A program made the translations under genes and the position numbers. A stretch of DNA of 64,000 nt from Phoronis australis. Lineage: Eukaryota > Phoronida > Phoronidae. Below the pieces are notes generated by a model. It was not told the DNA's origin and did no database searches. It saw only the letters and a list, made by a program, of their open reading frames with translations. Of this stretch, positions 43,870 to 56,292 are shown in pieces. The stretch covers positions 219,347 to 283,346 of the forward strand of contig NMRA01000180.1 of assembly GCA_002633005.1 (NCBI GenBank), in the 5' to 3' direction. The stretch's first letter is position 1. Each line of letters starts with the position of its first letter.

Positions 43870-44400
43870 TTATATCTGGCTTAAATAAATACGAAGTAAT
43901 CTATATGCAGTTCATATACACAAATACATAAATTAAAAAGCTTATGGTAAGATTACAATGACATATGATTAGGAAAGTAAATAAATCATTTTCATACACA
44001 TTTACACAATTTTATCCACTTACACAAAGAGATTTAATATTATAAAAAAATTTTGATACTATTTCTAATAAAACCTTATTTTCATTTGGGTTGAGTTCTT
44101 GGCATCCATGTAGAAAAAAAAAATAATTTTGTTGTACAATTGCGGAATTTCAGAATATTTTTGTTAACATTGGGGTATTGCTCGAGTGTCTGGAAAAGCT
44201 GTACCCTCTGCTTCCTGCATACCTCACAAGCAAAGAAAACATGAGCAATTGTCTCCCAGTGTGAGTATGGGACGTGAATGAAAATGCAATTTGAAGATCG
44301 CGTTATGGTTGTGTTTTGGTGTATGGTGCATCTCCTCCAGTTTAAATGTACATGTAGGTCTAAAATGGTAAGAAAATACCTAACTAAAGAAGTCACATTT
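43870..44400 (-). mobile_element. Probable LINE 3' fragment
   Basis: Minus-strand frame 44396-44082 contains SHWETIAHVFFACEVCRKQR, resembling the ET-x2-H-x3-C cysteine motif at the end of LINE proteins, followed by an AT-rich 3' stretch. Only the end is present. Confidence 0.45.
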
Positions 44401-46004
44401 TCTATGACATGAGTGTTGTTAACAGTACGAAAGTAAGAACTGTGTATAATTGAGTGAAGTCAAAAGCACGCATTATACTTTGCCGAAAGGTCGGGCCTCA
44501 GCGGAATTTCGTGTCTATAAATCTTAGAGCTTAGAGTTTGGAATAAATCCGGCAGGTGGATTATCAAAAGATGGCGTGCTAGGCTATGGACTTACATAGC
44601 CTGCTCACATCCGTAGCCTATCAGGCGGCAAAACAGCATGAGCCCACGAAAAGCATTACCCNCTATGCTTCTTAAGTAGACTATATCTGCGGTGTCGACA
44701 CAAATCATGAATTTTCTCAAAACTGTAGGCCATTTAACGGATTGCAGTCGTCTAATGTTAGTTGACAATCATTGTTCTTGTTTGATTTAACGCGAACTTC
44801 TATTCATTGTTGCTAGGCGTAGTACTCTACGTGACATGCAAGAACATTCTTGGGCCACAAATTGTTAGTTGCACAAACTACAAAATTAGTACAGAGTTTG
44901 AGACCACAAACCGTCCAAACTTTGGTAGCTAAGCTTTTTCCAATGTTCTGGTCGAGAAAACTCAAATAGAAGTTGTAATAAACATTAACTTTCACTGGAT
45001 TGAAAACCTTTTCCGTGATTGCAGGAAGAGTTTCTGATAGGGTCTAAGACATGTGCATGTACAAATAGGAAACGAATCACTTGAAATTCAAGAAATGAAA
45101 TTTTGAACCTAATAAACATTAAATATAAACAAAAATAATTAAACTACTCTGTTGACTTTCAAATGGGCGGATTTCGGGGATGGTCCAGGGTGCACGCCCC
45201 CGTCCCTCTACGGACACGTCAAAAAACACGAAACTTCAAACCCTCAAATTATGACCATTTTTGCAAAGACCTTGGTGCAGAAAATCCTTGATGTAATTTG
45301 CGGCAAATTGTGCCAGTTTGAGTATTACGACAACTGGTGCCGTTTTGACAATTTTGATTGCACTCAGGGCCGGATTAACACTTTGTGTGAGGACCCTCCA
45401 GAGTTTTTGCAACTTGCATTGCGTACACCCGCTTTCCGCATTTTTAGAAAGTGCGAAAAAACGTGACACGCACATATTCAGACGAAATATCCCCAGAGCT
45501 TTTAATTAAAATGACGATGTTTCAAGAACACAAAGTTGTTGGATTTTGTTTTTATGATTTCCAGTGCTATGAAATGACTAACTGTTGAGGGCTTAGTTAA
45601 CCCAGTAAAACGTGAGCATCTTTCCTTTTCATGTGGTCATCATGGAACAGTTCACGGGTTCTCGGTCTGTCAATGACCAGCATAGGTGTTCGTGAACATT
45701 CTAATTTAAAGGAACCTAAAGCAATTTCTGTCTACAAATCCTATCCTTGGGGGTAGTATCTCAGAGGTCCCCGACGAAAATGATTTAGGTGGCCCTATTA
45801 TTTAAAAAGTGATACCTGGTATTTAATTCGCTAAATTGTAATAGAAACCTCAAAAGGGAGGTCTCAATAACAGCCTAATATGGCTGAGCTAATTCATTGG
45901 CTATTGTTAATGTGAAAATAATATTGAACGATCCTTTCTGCTAGAAGTACAGTGTAGGTGTCTCCCTTATTTATCGAACCAGCGTGCTGTGATGGAATAA
46001 TTGA
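44401..46004. other. No gene seen
   Basis: A 104-codon plus-strand frame (45152-45466) overlaps a minus-strand one and includes GGGCCGGATTAACA, a dispersed-repeat string; not called. Confidence 0.4.
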
Positions 46005-46600
46005 AACAAGTCACCGTTTCAGAAATGCAGCCAATAGGGCCGTCCCGGATTACGCAGAGACACTTGAATCTTCACCCACAATGCCGTGAAAATCCGTCAG
46101 GCACATTTGCTGCCTCGTTTTCTTGCCACTGGAGTTTCACTTGTTATTTATTATTATCTGATTCTTTGCAAATTTTTCTCAGTAGCATTACTCTAATCGT
46201 CACCCCATTTCCAACGAAGTATTACTGCTGTGCTTCAGGCTGCAACTCCAACGTGAGAAAGTTTGATAAATTGGACAGATACCCGTAGATGCGTGATCTG
46301 AAATTCTTCGCCTTCCCGACATCAATGGAGACTCCAAAATGTGCCTGATTTCCAAACCGAGGCCACGCGTTTTCTAACCTCCCGTACGAAGGAGGGTTCT
46401 ATCGCTGTGTAATTCGGGACGGTCCTATTGTAAAGGTTTTCGAAACAAGAAGTCATGGAGATGACAGAACGTTTTATTCCTTTAAGTTCTTGTCTACCAA
46501 CTTTCTCCGTAGTAGTTTGTCACTTTATCGTGGCACAGTGCAACGTGTTATCAATACCACACCTTCCAAATTTTACCGAACTCTGGGTGTTTATTTAACT
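46005..46600 (+). pseudogene. Decayed THAP-domain gene fragment, copy 1
   Basis: In one frame 46217-46315 reads KYYCCASGCNSNVRKFDKLD, then an in-frame TAG (46286-46288), then MRDLKFFAFP. CCAxxC...FFAFP is the opening signature of a THAP zinc finger. A second stop follows within 20 codons and the conserved Trp and C-x2-H are not found. About 500 bases are shared with 35580-36055. Confidence 0.5.
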
Positions 46601-47034
46601 GAAAACTAATTACTAATTTTGTGTATTGGTTTGTGTAAATAAAGATGCACGTATGTATACAGGTATGTGTTGTTTAACCTAAATAATCTATTGAAGCTGA
46701 GTGTATTGCCCACTAGTCAGTGACGACATCTAAGATTGTGTATTATTATGTTCATAAATCAAATCATTTAGAATCCTCTCTAGAAAGGAGTTCTCGGTCG
46801 GAGGGATGACCGATGGTCGAATTGGTCTCTTCTTTTTCCTGCTTTTGCAAAAATATACATCCTGTCATGTTAAAGGGTAATGCTCTTGGAGGGTGGCGAT
46901 AAAATCAATTGTCATCTTTTTTCCTGTACTTTGACATGATATGTCCTTTCGTGTCAAGATTTTTCCTTAAGGAGGAGGAGATCTAGGAGGGGCCCCTTGT
47001 CTCCCTATAAATCCGACACTGGCTGCACTGCTGA

Positions 47035-47304
47035 CTAGGAAACTCGAACTGTTAACGCTGAATGGTGAAATCTCCTAAGTATTAGAGGGGTCAAGAAAAT
47101 TATGCAAATGTCATCAAGAGCAAGCAGCGATATCTTGCCCACAGATATGAATTTTATTTTGACAAGGAGCTTGGCAGTCTCCGGCGAACCGTCTTTCTCT
47201 GTGCCGAGTTTAATTTTTTCTGTCTGTTTCGCCCAAAATTCATTTGCCTCTTCGACAGCCGCAGGTAACGATTGATCGCAAATTAAGAATTGCAGATGAT
47301 GCAC
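47035..47304 (-). CDS. Possible exon of unknown gene
   Basis: Open minus-strand frame with a polar, coding-like stretch (AAVEEANEFWAKQTEKIKL) before a hydrophobic end. No convincing splice sites flank it and I recognise no family. It may be chance. Confidence 0.15.
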   Translation of the reverse strand: MHHLQFLICDQSLPAAVEEANEFWAKQTEKIKLGTEKDGSPETAKLLVKIKFISVGKISLLALDDICIIFLTPLILRRFHHSALTVRVS

Positions 47305-48455
47305 ACTGTGTTTAATGAATACAAGTCTATTTCCAAGTTTGATAAAGATATATGACAGGAGATATACGATTTCATATATTACGATATATCGTTGTCACCG
47401 GGCAAAATCTTTCTTCTTGAAGTCAGTGCAAATCTCTTTTGAATGTTCATTGCCTCCAGTGGTGAGCAACTATTGGCCAGGACGCGCTATTTGTTAAGTG
47501 TTCTCTTGGTGCAGTCGTTAGCAGGCAATTCAACCCGTCACCTGACCTCTGTGCCAACAGTGACCAATCGTGGCGGACTTTAGGGTTCTTAGGAGTTAAA
47601 AAACAAACGTTATAATTCTGTTGTGAATCGGTTAATTTACCGCTTTTAAAAACCTGAAGTGCTCGTAGCGGCTTCTTTAACTATCATGTGCACTTAGACT
47701 GTGTACTGTTTTGGATATTTTGCCCAAAATTGCTTCCGTCACTTGCTATTGCGTAAATAGTACTTCCCTGGGAGCACGAAGTAGTGTTCATCTAAAACAA
47801 AATCCTTTCTTTGTACTCTCAGTAGATCAAAACACGTGACCTATCCTCACAGTCCTCCATTAGCTGACGCCCTAACCGTTGCTCGTGCTTGCTGATTTAG
47901 CAAATTTTGTAAGGAGCAGTCAAACTAATTAAATTATAAGAATACATTTTTGATTCAAAGAAAAGTGTAAAAGTGGCGTTAAAATCGTCTGACATTTTGG
48001 ACGAAAAAATAGGATTTTACAGAAATTAGCAGTAGCACTGAATCAAACCTTCCAACTCCAAAAAGAAGGCGCAAGACTGCCGCTGAATCCCATGTGTGAA
48101 GTTAAAAGTAGCAGGGTGTCTTATGCGCACTGAAATAATAAAAACGTCTGCCTTGATTTCAGAGAATGTCTGGCAGGCAACGTAAATATTGGAGATTTGT
48201 AATAAAAATCACACAAAAACACGGTTAAAGCTAGAAACTTCTAAAAGCTTATCCTATTCAGCAACTATCCCAACGTGGAGTTTGTCGGTCCTTCGATAGT
48301 CGTAGGTGTTTACCATGCTATCCCTGAAAGTTGCATTGTAACGACATGTTAAAAAAACATTTGGCGTTGTTTCGTCAACTGCAGTCTATTCAAAGGAAGG
48401 TGAGCCTGATGACTCGACTTGAGAACATGTAATCCGTCAGTTGAATTGAGAAACG

Positions 48456-49111
48456 TTAACAACCCAACCGACTCACCAAAGCCCGTTCTTTACGCCCAAC
48501 TAAGTCATCACGCGATGGGAGTGGGGCGCTAAATGCTTTTCTGACTTCAATTGGTCTAGGTTCGAACACTTCAGGTATCTTAGCTATTACATCTGGACTT
48601 GTTTCCGGTGACACTGATATCATAGCCGTCGCGTTTCCTTGACGACGCCTCTTTAGGTGGCTACGAATTCCAGTTTTCGTGCAGCATTTTACTTTGGCTT
48701 GTCTGTGGTCACCGATCTCGTTATTTTCTGAAAGAATGTTTGTGATTCCTTTTCGGAATCTGGAAGGAAACATATATTTTCTTGTAGTATAGAACGTGAG
48801 AACTGCAACAAATACCGAGGCAATCACCAGAGTCGCGGTTGCAATCAAGTCGTGAATATAGAATTCGAACCAATCAGAAAGCTGAGTTGGGTCACATGAA
48901 CATACTCCTTTGGGTAGTCCGCGCAGAGGTCCCTTTGTGTTTTCCCAGATTATATTTTCTGCATCGCATGTGCAGTCCACTGTTTTAAGCTCTTCGTTGT
49001 TACGTTGCAAGTTTTGCCACACAATGTCGGACGCGTCTCTAATTTGCCGCCAAGCGGTCTCTCCTTCAAAGTTTTCCATTGGCCGGTCTGCCGTCACCTC
49101 TAATCTAGTCT
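48456..49111 (-). CDS. C-terminal exon of a single-pass membrane protein
   Basis: An open exon of 217 codons plus two bases, beginning after TTTTGTTTAG. It has no Met near the acceptor and reads TRLEVTADRPMENFEG, so it is likely the last exon of a longer gene whose earlier exons lie at higher coordinates. A Cys-containing extracellular part (VDCTCDAEN, GVCSCDPTQ) is followed by one membrane helix (DLIATATLVIASVFVAVLTF), a basic stop-transfer stretch (TTRKY, RFRKG) and a 95-residue cytoplasmic tail rich in Arg, Ser and Pro. I do not recognise the family. A 29-base exon candidate at 55215-55187 (AKDTIGRAS) has matching phase but is far away and weak. No close polyadenylation signal was found. 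Confidence 0.6.
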
Positions 49112-50310
49112 CTAAACAAAAACAATTTTCATATTAGCTGATATTCGAATTGTATTGGTAGTCATTTTCACCGATTTTTCCCAATCAAATAATACTTTAA
49201 AAGTAGGACCTTCCGTAGAAAAGAGGTCACGGGGTCAAAATGACACCCATCCCGATGAATTCTCGAATCATCTCACATGCGTCACGAGCCGGGTTCCACG
49301 ATGTATGCTTGCCTTCACATTCTGCAACTTTGATAAAGATCTCGTGATTTATTTCGTTATTTTTCCTTTAGAAGCTAGAATGAGTTATCAAACAAATGTA
49401 CTCGCGGCGCAAAAGTTCATCTCGTCGGAGCAATACTTAAACAGGACCTTCCACCCCTAAGGGCGATCGGTCTGACTTGCACAGTCTCCTAGGTATTCCA
49501 CCGTTGCAGCATATGTGGCGTTGGTTTCGAGATTGATACAGCCTGTGTTAACAAAGTCATGGCGTCTTCATTATTGTCACTAGGGCATAACATTTAGGTT
49601 GGCGGTCTTAGATTGTTGGTGGCATATACAATTACCTTGACACGAAATCTCAGTAGCGTTGTTACAATTTTAAAAATAATCATTTCGTTTTGTTTTATGC
49701 AACCTTTTGGTTTTGTAATGGAAACTTTGAGGGTGCCGTTTGCACAGCCACTCAAGCCAAAATGAAACAATTTAAAAGCACTTCGTTTTGGACAGTGACC
49801 AATACACTTGAGTCTAATTAGCCATATCTAAGATGTGCCTCTCGGAAGTTACTAGCTAAATTTGGACATTTTTCCAGTATCTTATTTAACCGCAATAATG
49901 ACAAAAGGAAATACTTGAACATTTTCCTGAAGGCTGAAGAATAGGTCCTACAAAAATCCTGATTAAACATATAACCTTGTTTGTTCTCGATATGGGTAGA
50001 AATGATCTTCATGAAACATGGTGCTGTTTTTGTTTTTCACATTTCTTTTTGTGAATACTTTTATTTAACCAGAAATCATACTGTGGATAGCCAATCCCAG
50101 CTACATATTCTTGCAATATATTTAATGATATGCATTACATACCAGATAGTCATTCGAAAGAAAACAGTAGGGTTCGGGTCTGAAATTAACATAAATTAAC
50201 ATGATATTAAATACTTGAAGTGCTGTTGATATCTGTACGAGCGGCAGTTACGAATATTAGCAACCAATTAAAAATATCAACACTGGTATAAAAATAAATG
50301 TGTCGTGCTT

Positions 50311-50350
50311 GCGCGCGTGCGTGCGTGCATGCGTGTATGTGTATACGTAC
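50311..50350. repeat. TGCG-type microsatellite
   Basis: GCGCGCGTGCGTGCGTGCATG with TATG variants after it. Confidence 0.85.
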
Positions 50351-50465
50351 ATTGTATATTATTTCATGATGTTGATTTCCAATCGTTTTTATGTTGCAAA
50401 CAAAATGTAACCAATACTTTTGCTATGTAATTAACTTTTATTCCGTGAATTTTCATTGGCCGACA

Positions 50466-50624
50466 GGACATCATTGTGGTCAGAAACATTGCTCCATTTC
50501 CCCGATGTTTAGCTGTCAACCGAAGCGCTTTGGGGTAAACGATCTTGAATTAGTGTCAAATACAACCGACAACTCAAGTCGCAGGCAATGTGTTCGTGTG
50601 CAGTTTTCGAATAAGCAATTTTAG
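50466..50624 (+). CDS. Possible terminal exon of unknown gene
   Basis: After a plausible acceptor (CATTGGCCGACAG) an open frame reads HHCGQKHCSISPMFSCQPKR and ends 52 codons on. Its five Cys and polar content look protein-like, but there is no partner exon and no known family. Confidence 0.18.
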   Translation, partial: GHHCGQKHCSISPMFSCQPKRFGVNDLELVSNTTDNSSRRQCVRVQFSNKQF

Positions 50625-53600
50625 GTTTAGCTAATCCCAGTAAAATTTTATGTATTTTGCTGAGTCTCTGATGCTTTCTATGTTCTTGTTGATAACCGAA
50701 ATAGGAGATCGATTTTATCAGAGTAAAAGACCTAATTCGATTCTTGATCCTAGCCAGCTAAACAGGGCAAAACGAAGCGAATTTGCCTTTTGGGAAAGAC
50801 CAAAGTTACACCGGTTCGGAGTAGGCAGTCAAACGAGACAAATAATGCCCGCCAGAATTTCTACCAGTAAAGTATAATTCGCCAGTGACATGCATCATAA
50901 AATGGGAAATTCAACCTGGTTTTGGAATGATGTTTCGTCTAATTTCAATTGTATTGCGATGCCTTTTACTAGCCTCTTTGTAATAGTACAGGCGCATGAC
51001 AGTTTACACGGCTAACATGGATCGACGTGCTTCTGACATAGAGTGTGTCCACGTGTTGGGGGCATGGTGTTCATGCTTGATGGGACTACTTGAAAGTATT
51101 GTTGTTCATTTCAGAGGAATTTTGGCGTTTGGGCCTTTGATCTGACCCAACCCTGAATGTGAGGCCATTCATGAGAACAGAGCAAGTCCAGTGATTTATC
51201 AATGCCTACCCATTAATTGCCCAAATGAAATACGAATAAATCCCGATTGATCGACTACACGTAGACAATAACTGTCAATTTAATGACTTTTTACGTTCAT
51301 CAAATGGCATAAATAAAAGACGCACCGAGGTTTACAATCCCGGTACTATAATATATCTATAGACGGAAGCAGGCCGTGAAATAGATTGGTCGAAACGTAA
51401 TTTTCTAAAGACGATGTGTCTCCTCGAGCGTTTCAGGCTATTGATAACTTCGTGACAGAATGCGAAAATATCCACAAAAGGTGTTAGAAAATTTTTAGAA
51501 TACCTGCGACATCATGTCATATTCACGCAATCATCGGTTCCTTCGTCCACACTTTACGCTTACCAATTTAGCAAGTTGTGTAGTGGGGCGTCTGGAACAA
51601 CTTACGTTTGATGGCTGTACAGCTTCATTTTGTTTCAACTATTGAAGAGATATGGAGGCAGTCAATATGCATTAATAAGCATTAACGATCTTGAGTATCT
51701 TTCTGAAAAACACTCACTTTCAGAAAGATTCTTGGCGAAGCATTTGTCGTCCACCGTTCCTTCTAAGTTGGAAATAACGTCACACACCTCTGACGTAATG
51801 TTTGCATTTATATAACGACGAAAGATCCTCTTTTCGTGCATTCTGCAGTTTTAACTACAAGCTTTTTAATATCTGTTGAACTCAAAAACTCGAGTGTGGA
51901 TTATCTTTTCAAACTACCAAGAGGTCCCGCTTTTGTTTTTTGTTTTTTTTTTTTCGTAAATCGGTGTTTGCAGTGTGCCCATGGCAAATTGACAAATCAT
52001 GATTAAAAAACAATAAAAAGTTGGCCTTTAACGATACTCTTACCTTTCCATATCTCCAGCCCTTTTTGTACTTACCTGATTTTACAGTAATTATTTTTTA
52101 CATTTTTAAAAGTAGGCGGGATTTCCACGGAAACCTCACTGCATGTGACGTCAGTTAAGTCATCAGCTGTCAATAATTACGGCGGTGCACCACCAAAAAT
52201 GAACATTAAATCATACTAAATTCAGTTAAGTTTGAAAATATTCGGAGTTGTGAGGAATGAGCACTATTTGGGTTTCGACTGAACTAACCTGCGCTAAAAT
52301 CACCTTCATGGAGTTTTTAAAATAAAATTTATTTGCGTAAGGCGCATGCCGTGTATGTGGAAACACTTTTAAAAAGAGACACTAAACTCGTGCGTTGATT
52401 GGTCTAAATTTGACTTTTAACTGGTGTAAGCTTTTTAGTGTTATAAAATCGTTCTCGTAATGTTCTTTACTCAAGTCAAAATTGAGTTCTGGTCTTAAAA
52501 ACAATTTAAGCCAGGCTCTTATTGCTAATTCATACGTGTACCTGATCCGTTACCGTATAATGCGCATATTTAGACCCGTGCTCTTATATTCAAAGGTGAC
52601 CAAAAATATGCTTCAATCATTTGAACTTGAAAGTGATGCCCCGGATATAAGTGTACCCCATTTAGTTTTTTAGATAATCTCTGTCATATGACAAGTGGAA
52701 TTTAGTAAAGAATCTTGCAAATGATACACTGGCCTGGCATGATACGTCATGGTTCATTTAGTTGCATCTTAATTTTAAAACTTTTTGTTTGTTTTTTCTT
52801 AGTTTACAACCGTCGTCATTTTGCAGGTTTCACCGGGAAGGTTAGTTATAGGATTTAAACCAAGCAAACGTTTCTTTAATGTCCGTCCAAACAGTATACG
52901 ATGTCCAGGTCTTATTAATATTATAATGTGCTAGTTCTATCCACCTTTTATGAATGCGAAAACTTTTAAAGTTGTTTCCCAAGTTAGTCATGGAACTGTT
53001 CATCTGTTAACTGTCATTCTTATAGCACAGAACTTCACAAGTTTTAAGTCTGTACAAGTTCTAATCTAGAACTGTGCTGTCAAGCCAAGAGGCTTGAATT
53101 ATTTCGTTTGGGCAAAATGGTGCGCCTTTCTTGTTGTGTCTGTGTCCACAAAAAGGTAATATGCTCGTGTATGCCTGTAAAAAGGACAAACGCCTCCGCC
53201 AGGAAGCAGAAGTAAAACGCATGCTCATCGATGCGAAAATTAGAGCGAAGATTTTTCTTTGAAAAACGCATTATTTCTGATATAGGTGCATAGGCATACA
53301 TACATGTACTGTAAGTTGCTTGCCACAGCTGGCGAGTTGCTGTCGCCAAGGTGATACGGTCGTTAGGGGAATTTTGGGGTGTTTGTAATAACCAATTTCA
53401 ATTCAACCACAGGATGACACGGCGATGACGTTGCTTTGAACGAGGAAATACGCACGCGCAGAAGGTTGATGTTTTTGAAATCAGCGGTCTTCAAGTTAAA
53501 TTAAGGCGCAAAACTAAGAGAATGAGAGCGGCATGCTTTTAATATTGAAACTTGCAATCCAGTCATGTTCGTAAAACGAGAGTACATGTACCTGCGCCTA

Positions 53601-54780
53601 TGGACCAAACATTTGAGAAAAATATTTCTGAAAAATGCGTTGTTTTGGGTAGAGTTGGAGACACATGGTATATAGGAGTATTACCCGACATCAAAAAGTT
53701 GGCCAATATGCGCGTATTTGCAGTACAGTCAATTTTCGATTGGTAATTTTAGGATTTAACCTAATGTGGATTCTAGGGCAGTAATTGAAGCTATATATTA
53801 TTTTCTGACGTCGGTCCTCCGCAAATCACACTCTGCACTGTCGACGTACTGAGTCCGGCGTGTATAGAATACTGTGAAGAAAACTATTACGCAACATGTT
53901 TTTCAAATCAAATGACACACAACACGAGTACTTTAACTTCTTTTCACGACGTACTCCGTCGCCGACGGTTGGTAGTCGTTTCCACATAAGTTACCTGAAA
54001 TGAAATATCACATTACAACCAAATTAGGAACTGGTAAACTTGTTTATCAAAACAAAATTTTCTTCTTCAAATAGTTTAATAACTAAATATACCCAAATTG
54101 CTCAAGGGAGGGGAGTAAGTTATCATTGAGATTCGAGATAATCACATAACCGGGCTCTCGATACAACAGTGGTTGAATTATTGCGTTTAATTTGGTGTCA
54201 ACAGATGTTTAACTAAGGCCTAATAATAGCGCATCCTCGCTGACTTTCGAAATTGTTTATCACCATTGCCGCCTTTCTCGTCGGTATAAATTACTGTAAA
54301 TTATTCCTGAACGCACTGCCGGAGGGAAAGGAGTCTGTAATCCCGACACACCTGTTTTCCACTGATCTTTCTCTTTTGGTAGGTGGAGTGATAAGCGTCT
54401 GTTTATGAAAGTTGCCTTTCATTTAATGACATTCAATAAAATAAACACATCGTAAACAACTTTGAGCCGAGGTGAATCCACAAATAAAAGGGTCATTTTG
54501 TGTTTATTTAACACATATTAAAGTGCAATATTTCTGCTAGTAGACACTGCACAAATAATACACTGCCTGTCGACATGCAAGCAAATTTTGTAAAATGTAA
54601 ATGGAAAGTACTTTTTCATGTTGTAGAAAGATCCAACTTCAAGCCTAGGTGAGGCCAGAGGTTTGATATTAAAAGTACGGGGCATTCGTCCAAAGTCATT
54701 CAAAGCTCGGTTTGTAATTCTACCTTTTACGCAATGGATGAAGCAAATAAAATTTACGGCGACATTGTACATTAAATAAT

Positions 54781-54831
54781 GAGTATAATGTTTACATGAG
54801 TATAATGTTTACATGAATATAACGTTTACAT
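54781..54831. repeat. 17-bp tandem repeat, three units
   Basis: GAGTATAATGTTTACAT twice exactly and once as GAATATAACGTTTACAT. Confidence 0.95.
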
Positions 54832-56041
54832 GATTATTAGTGAAACAAGTGTTTGTAAATTGAATTGCCATGTTGGACGCAATTTTCTCGCCAAATCCAG
54901 TCAATAACCAATAAAAGTAAATCCTTCTTAAGCCGGAATCTCCATCAGTTAAATGGGCATGCAATACCAAATTTCTGTGCTAAGAACGATGAGAGTCTTT
55001 CAACTTTTTTGGACGAGACCTTATTTCGTCGCAGATTAATTCTAAGTTGTAGGGCTGCTTCGACTGGACTTGCTGGCTGGTTCCCTGTCTAATCACTAGG
55101 TGTCGTTACATCTCCACGTTTCACGTGGTGTGAAGAGTTCTTCTTATTCAACAACACAATATTCCGTGAGAACAGCAGCCACTAACCTGAAGCTCTTCCG
55201 ATGGTGTCCTTGGCACTGAAGCATAATGGTACAAAACAATCAGTCACAACAATTGGTTTTAGTGTTTGGTGGGCGCTTCGGCGCACCCTACACAGTGAAT
55301 GAATCTCGAGCTGTGAGACCCATATGCTAACGGGCCACGTATGAATGAGATTAGCGAATAGTTTGATTCCTTCTTTACGAGTTTGCAAAACTGTTTTGAG
55401 GATCCCACAGTGATTGTTGTGGGTTTAGAGAATGGTTGAAGAATTGCTTTTAGTGACGAAAATCGGATTAAATATACATTTGTTTTTAGACAATTGAAGA
55501 ATTGTTCCCCTTACTCTCCACTTTTCTGAAGTGATTCAGGCCTTGCGAACACATTTCCTTTTTCAATAACTACATTCATTTCTTTCACTTGGCTACTGGT
55601 GTGACTGCAAAGGGCACGTGCTTGGTACTGTGTAGTATACTTGCCAGGTAAGATATATCACATCTTATGTAATAGGGAGGAGATGCGGTTCAAGAGAAAA
55701 AAGTTGTGCTAGTAAGAACGATACATGAGAAAAGTACTGCTTATCGTGCGAAAAGAAGAGAATTATCAGTGAATACTACTGACCTGGATAATCACATGGG
55801 CGGCGCACCATAGCCCCCCCTCACTTATTTCAGTGCTGCGACGCCCATGCATCAAGGACTAATTTCGTCTGTATAGAGATGAGCACCCAATTTTATAGCC
55901 TCTTGGATAATGCCCAAAAGGTAGGGGAAAGGATAGTGCTATGGCTACCGTTGCAAGAACAAAATCAGTCTTGAGATCAGTTATCGTCGTGGCCGTCATC
56001 TCATCAACAATTGTGTGGGTGGCACATTAAATAGTGTGGCT

Positions 56042-56177
56042 CTCTGTGGCGGCCATGGGCCCCCTAAAATTCTCCCAGATGCTATTTGGCAGTTAGGGGT
56101 ACAACGTCTGACGGGCAAAATCCTGGGTAATACTCTCCCCTGACCCCCTAACTCAAAATCCTGGATCCGCCCCCTGG
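56042..56177 (-). repeat. Dispersed repeat C, copy 2
   Basis: Reverse complement reads GGGGGCGGATCCAGGATTTT and ends TTTTAGGGGGCCCATGGCCG; matches 39457. Confidence 0.6.
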
Positions 56178-56254
56178 CGTCTGACAGGTGAGGATGGTAG
56201 ACTATGCGTGATGGCCCTGTGCAGCACGTTTCTCTGTAGCACACAAAAGGTGAT

Positions 56255-56292
56255 TTTTGGCTTTTGGCTTTTGGCTTTTGTTTGCTTTTTTG
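56255..56292. repeat. Short GGCTTTT repeat
   Basis: Three to four copies of GGCTTTT followed by a T-rich run. Confidence 0.8.

Noticed and set aside
45152-45466. 104-codon plus-strand frame
   Set aside because: Contains a dispersed-repeat string and overlaps an equally open antisense frame; no domain.
55187-55215. 29-base exon upstream of the membrane protein
   Set aside because: Phase fits the exon at 49111, but a 6-kb jump to so small an exon cannot be supported from sequence alone.
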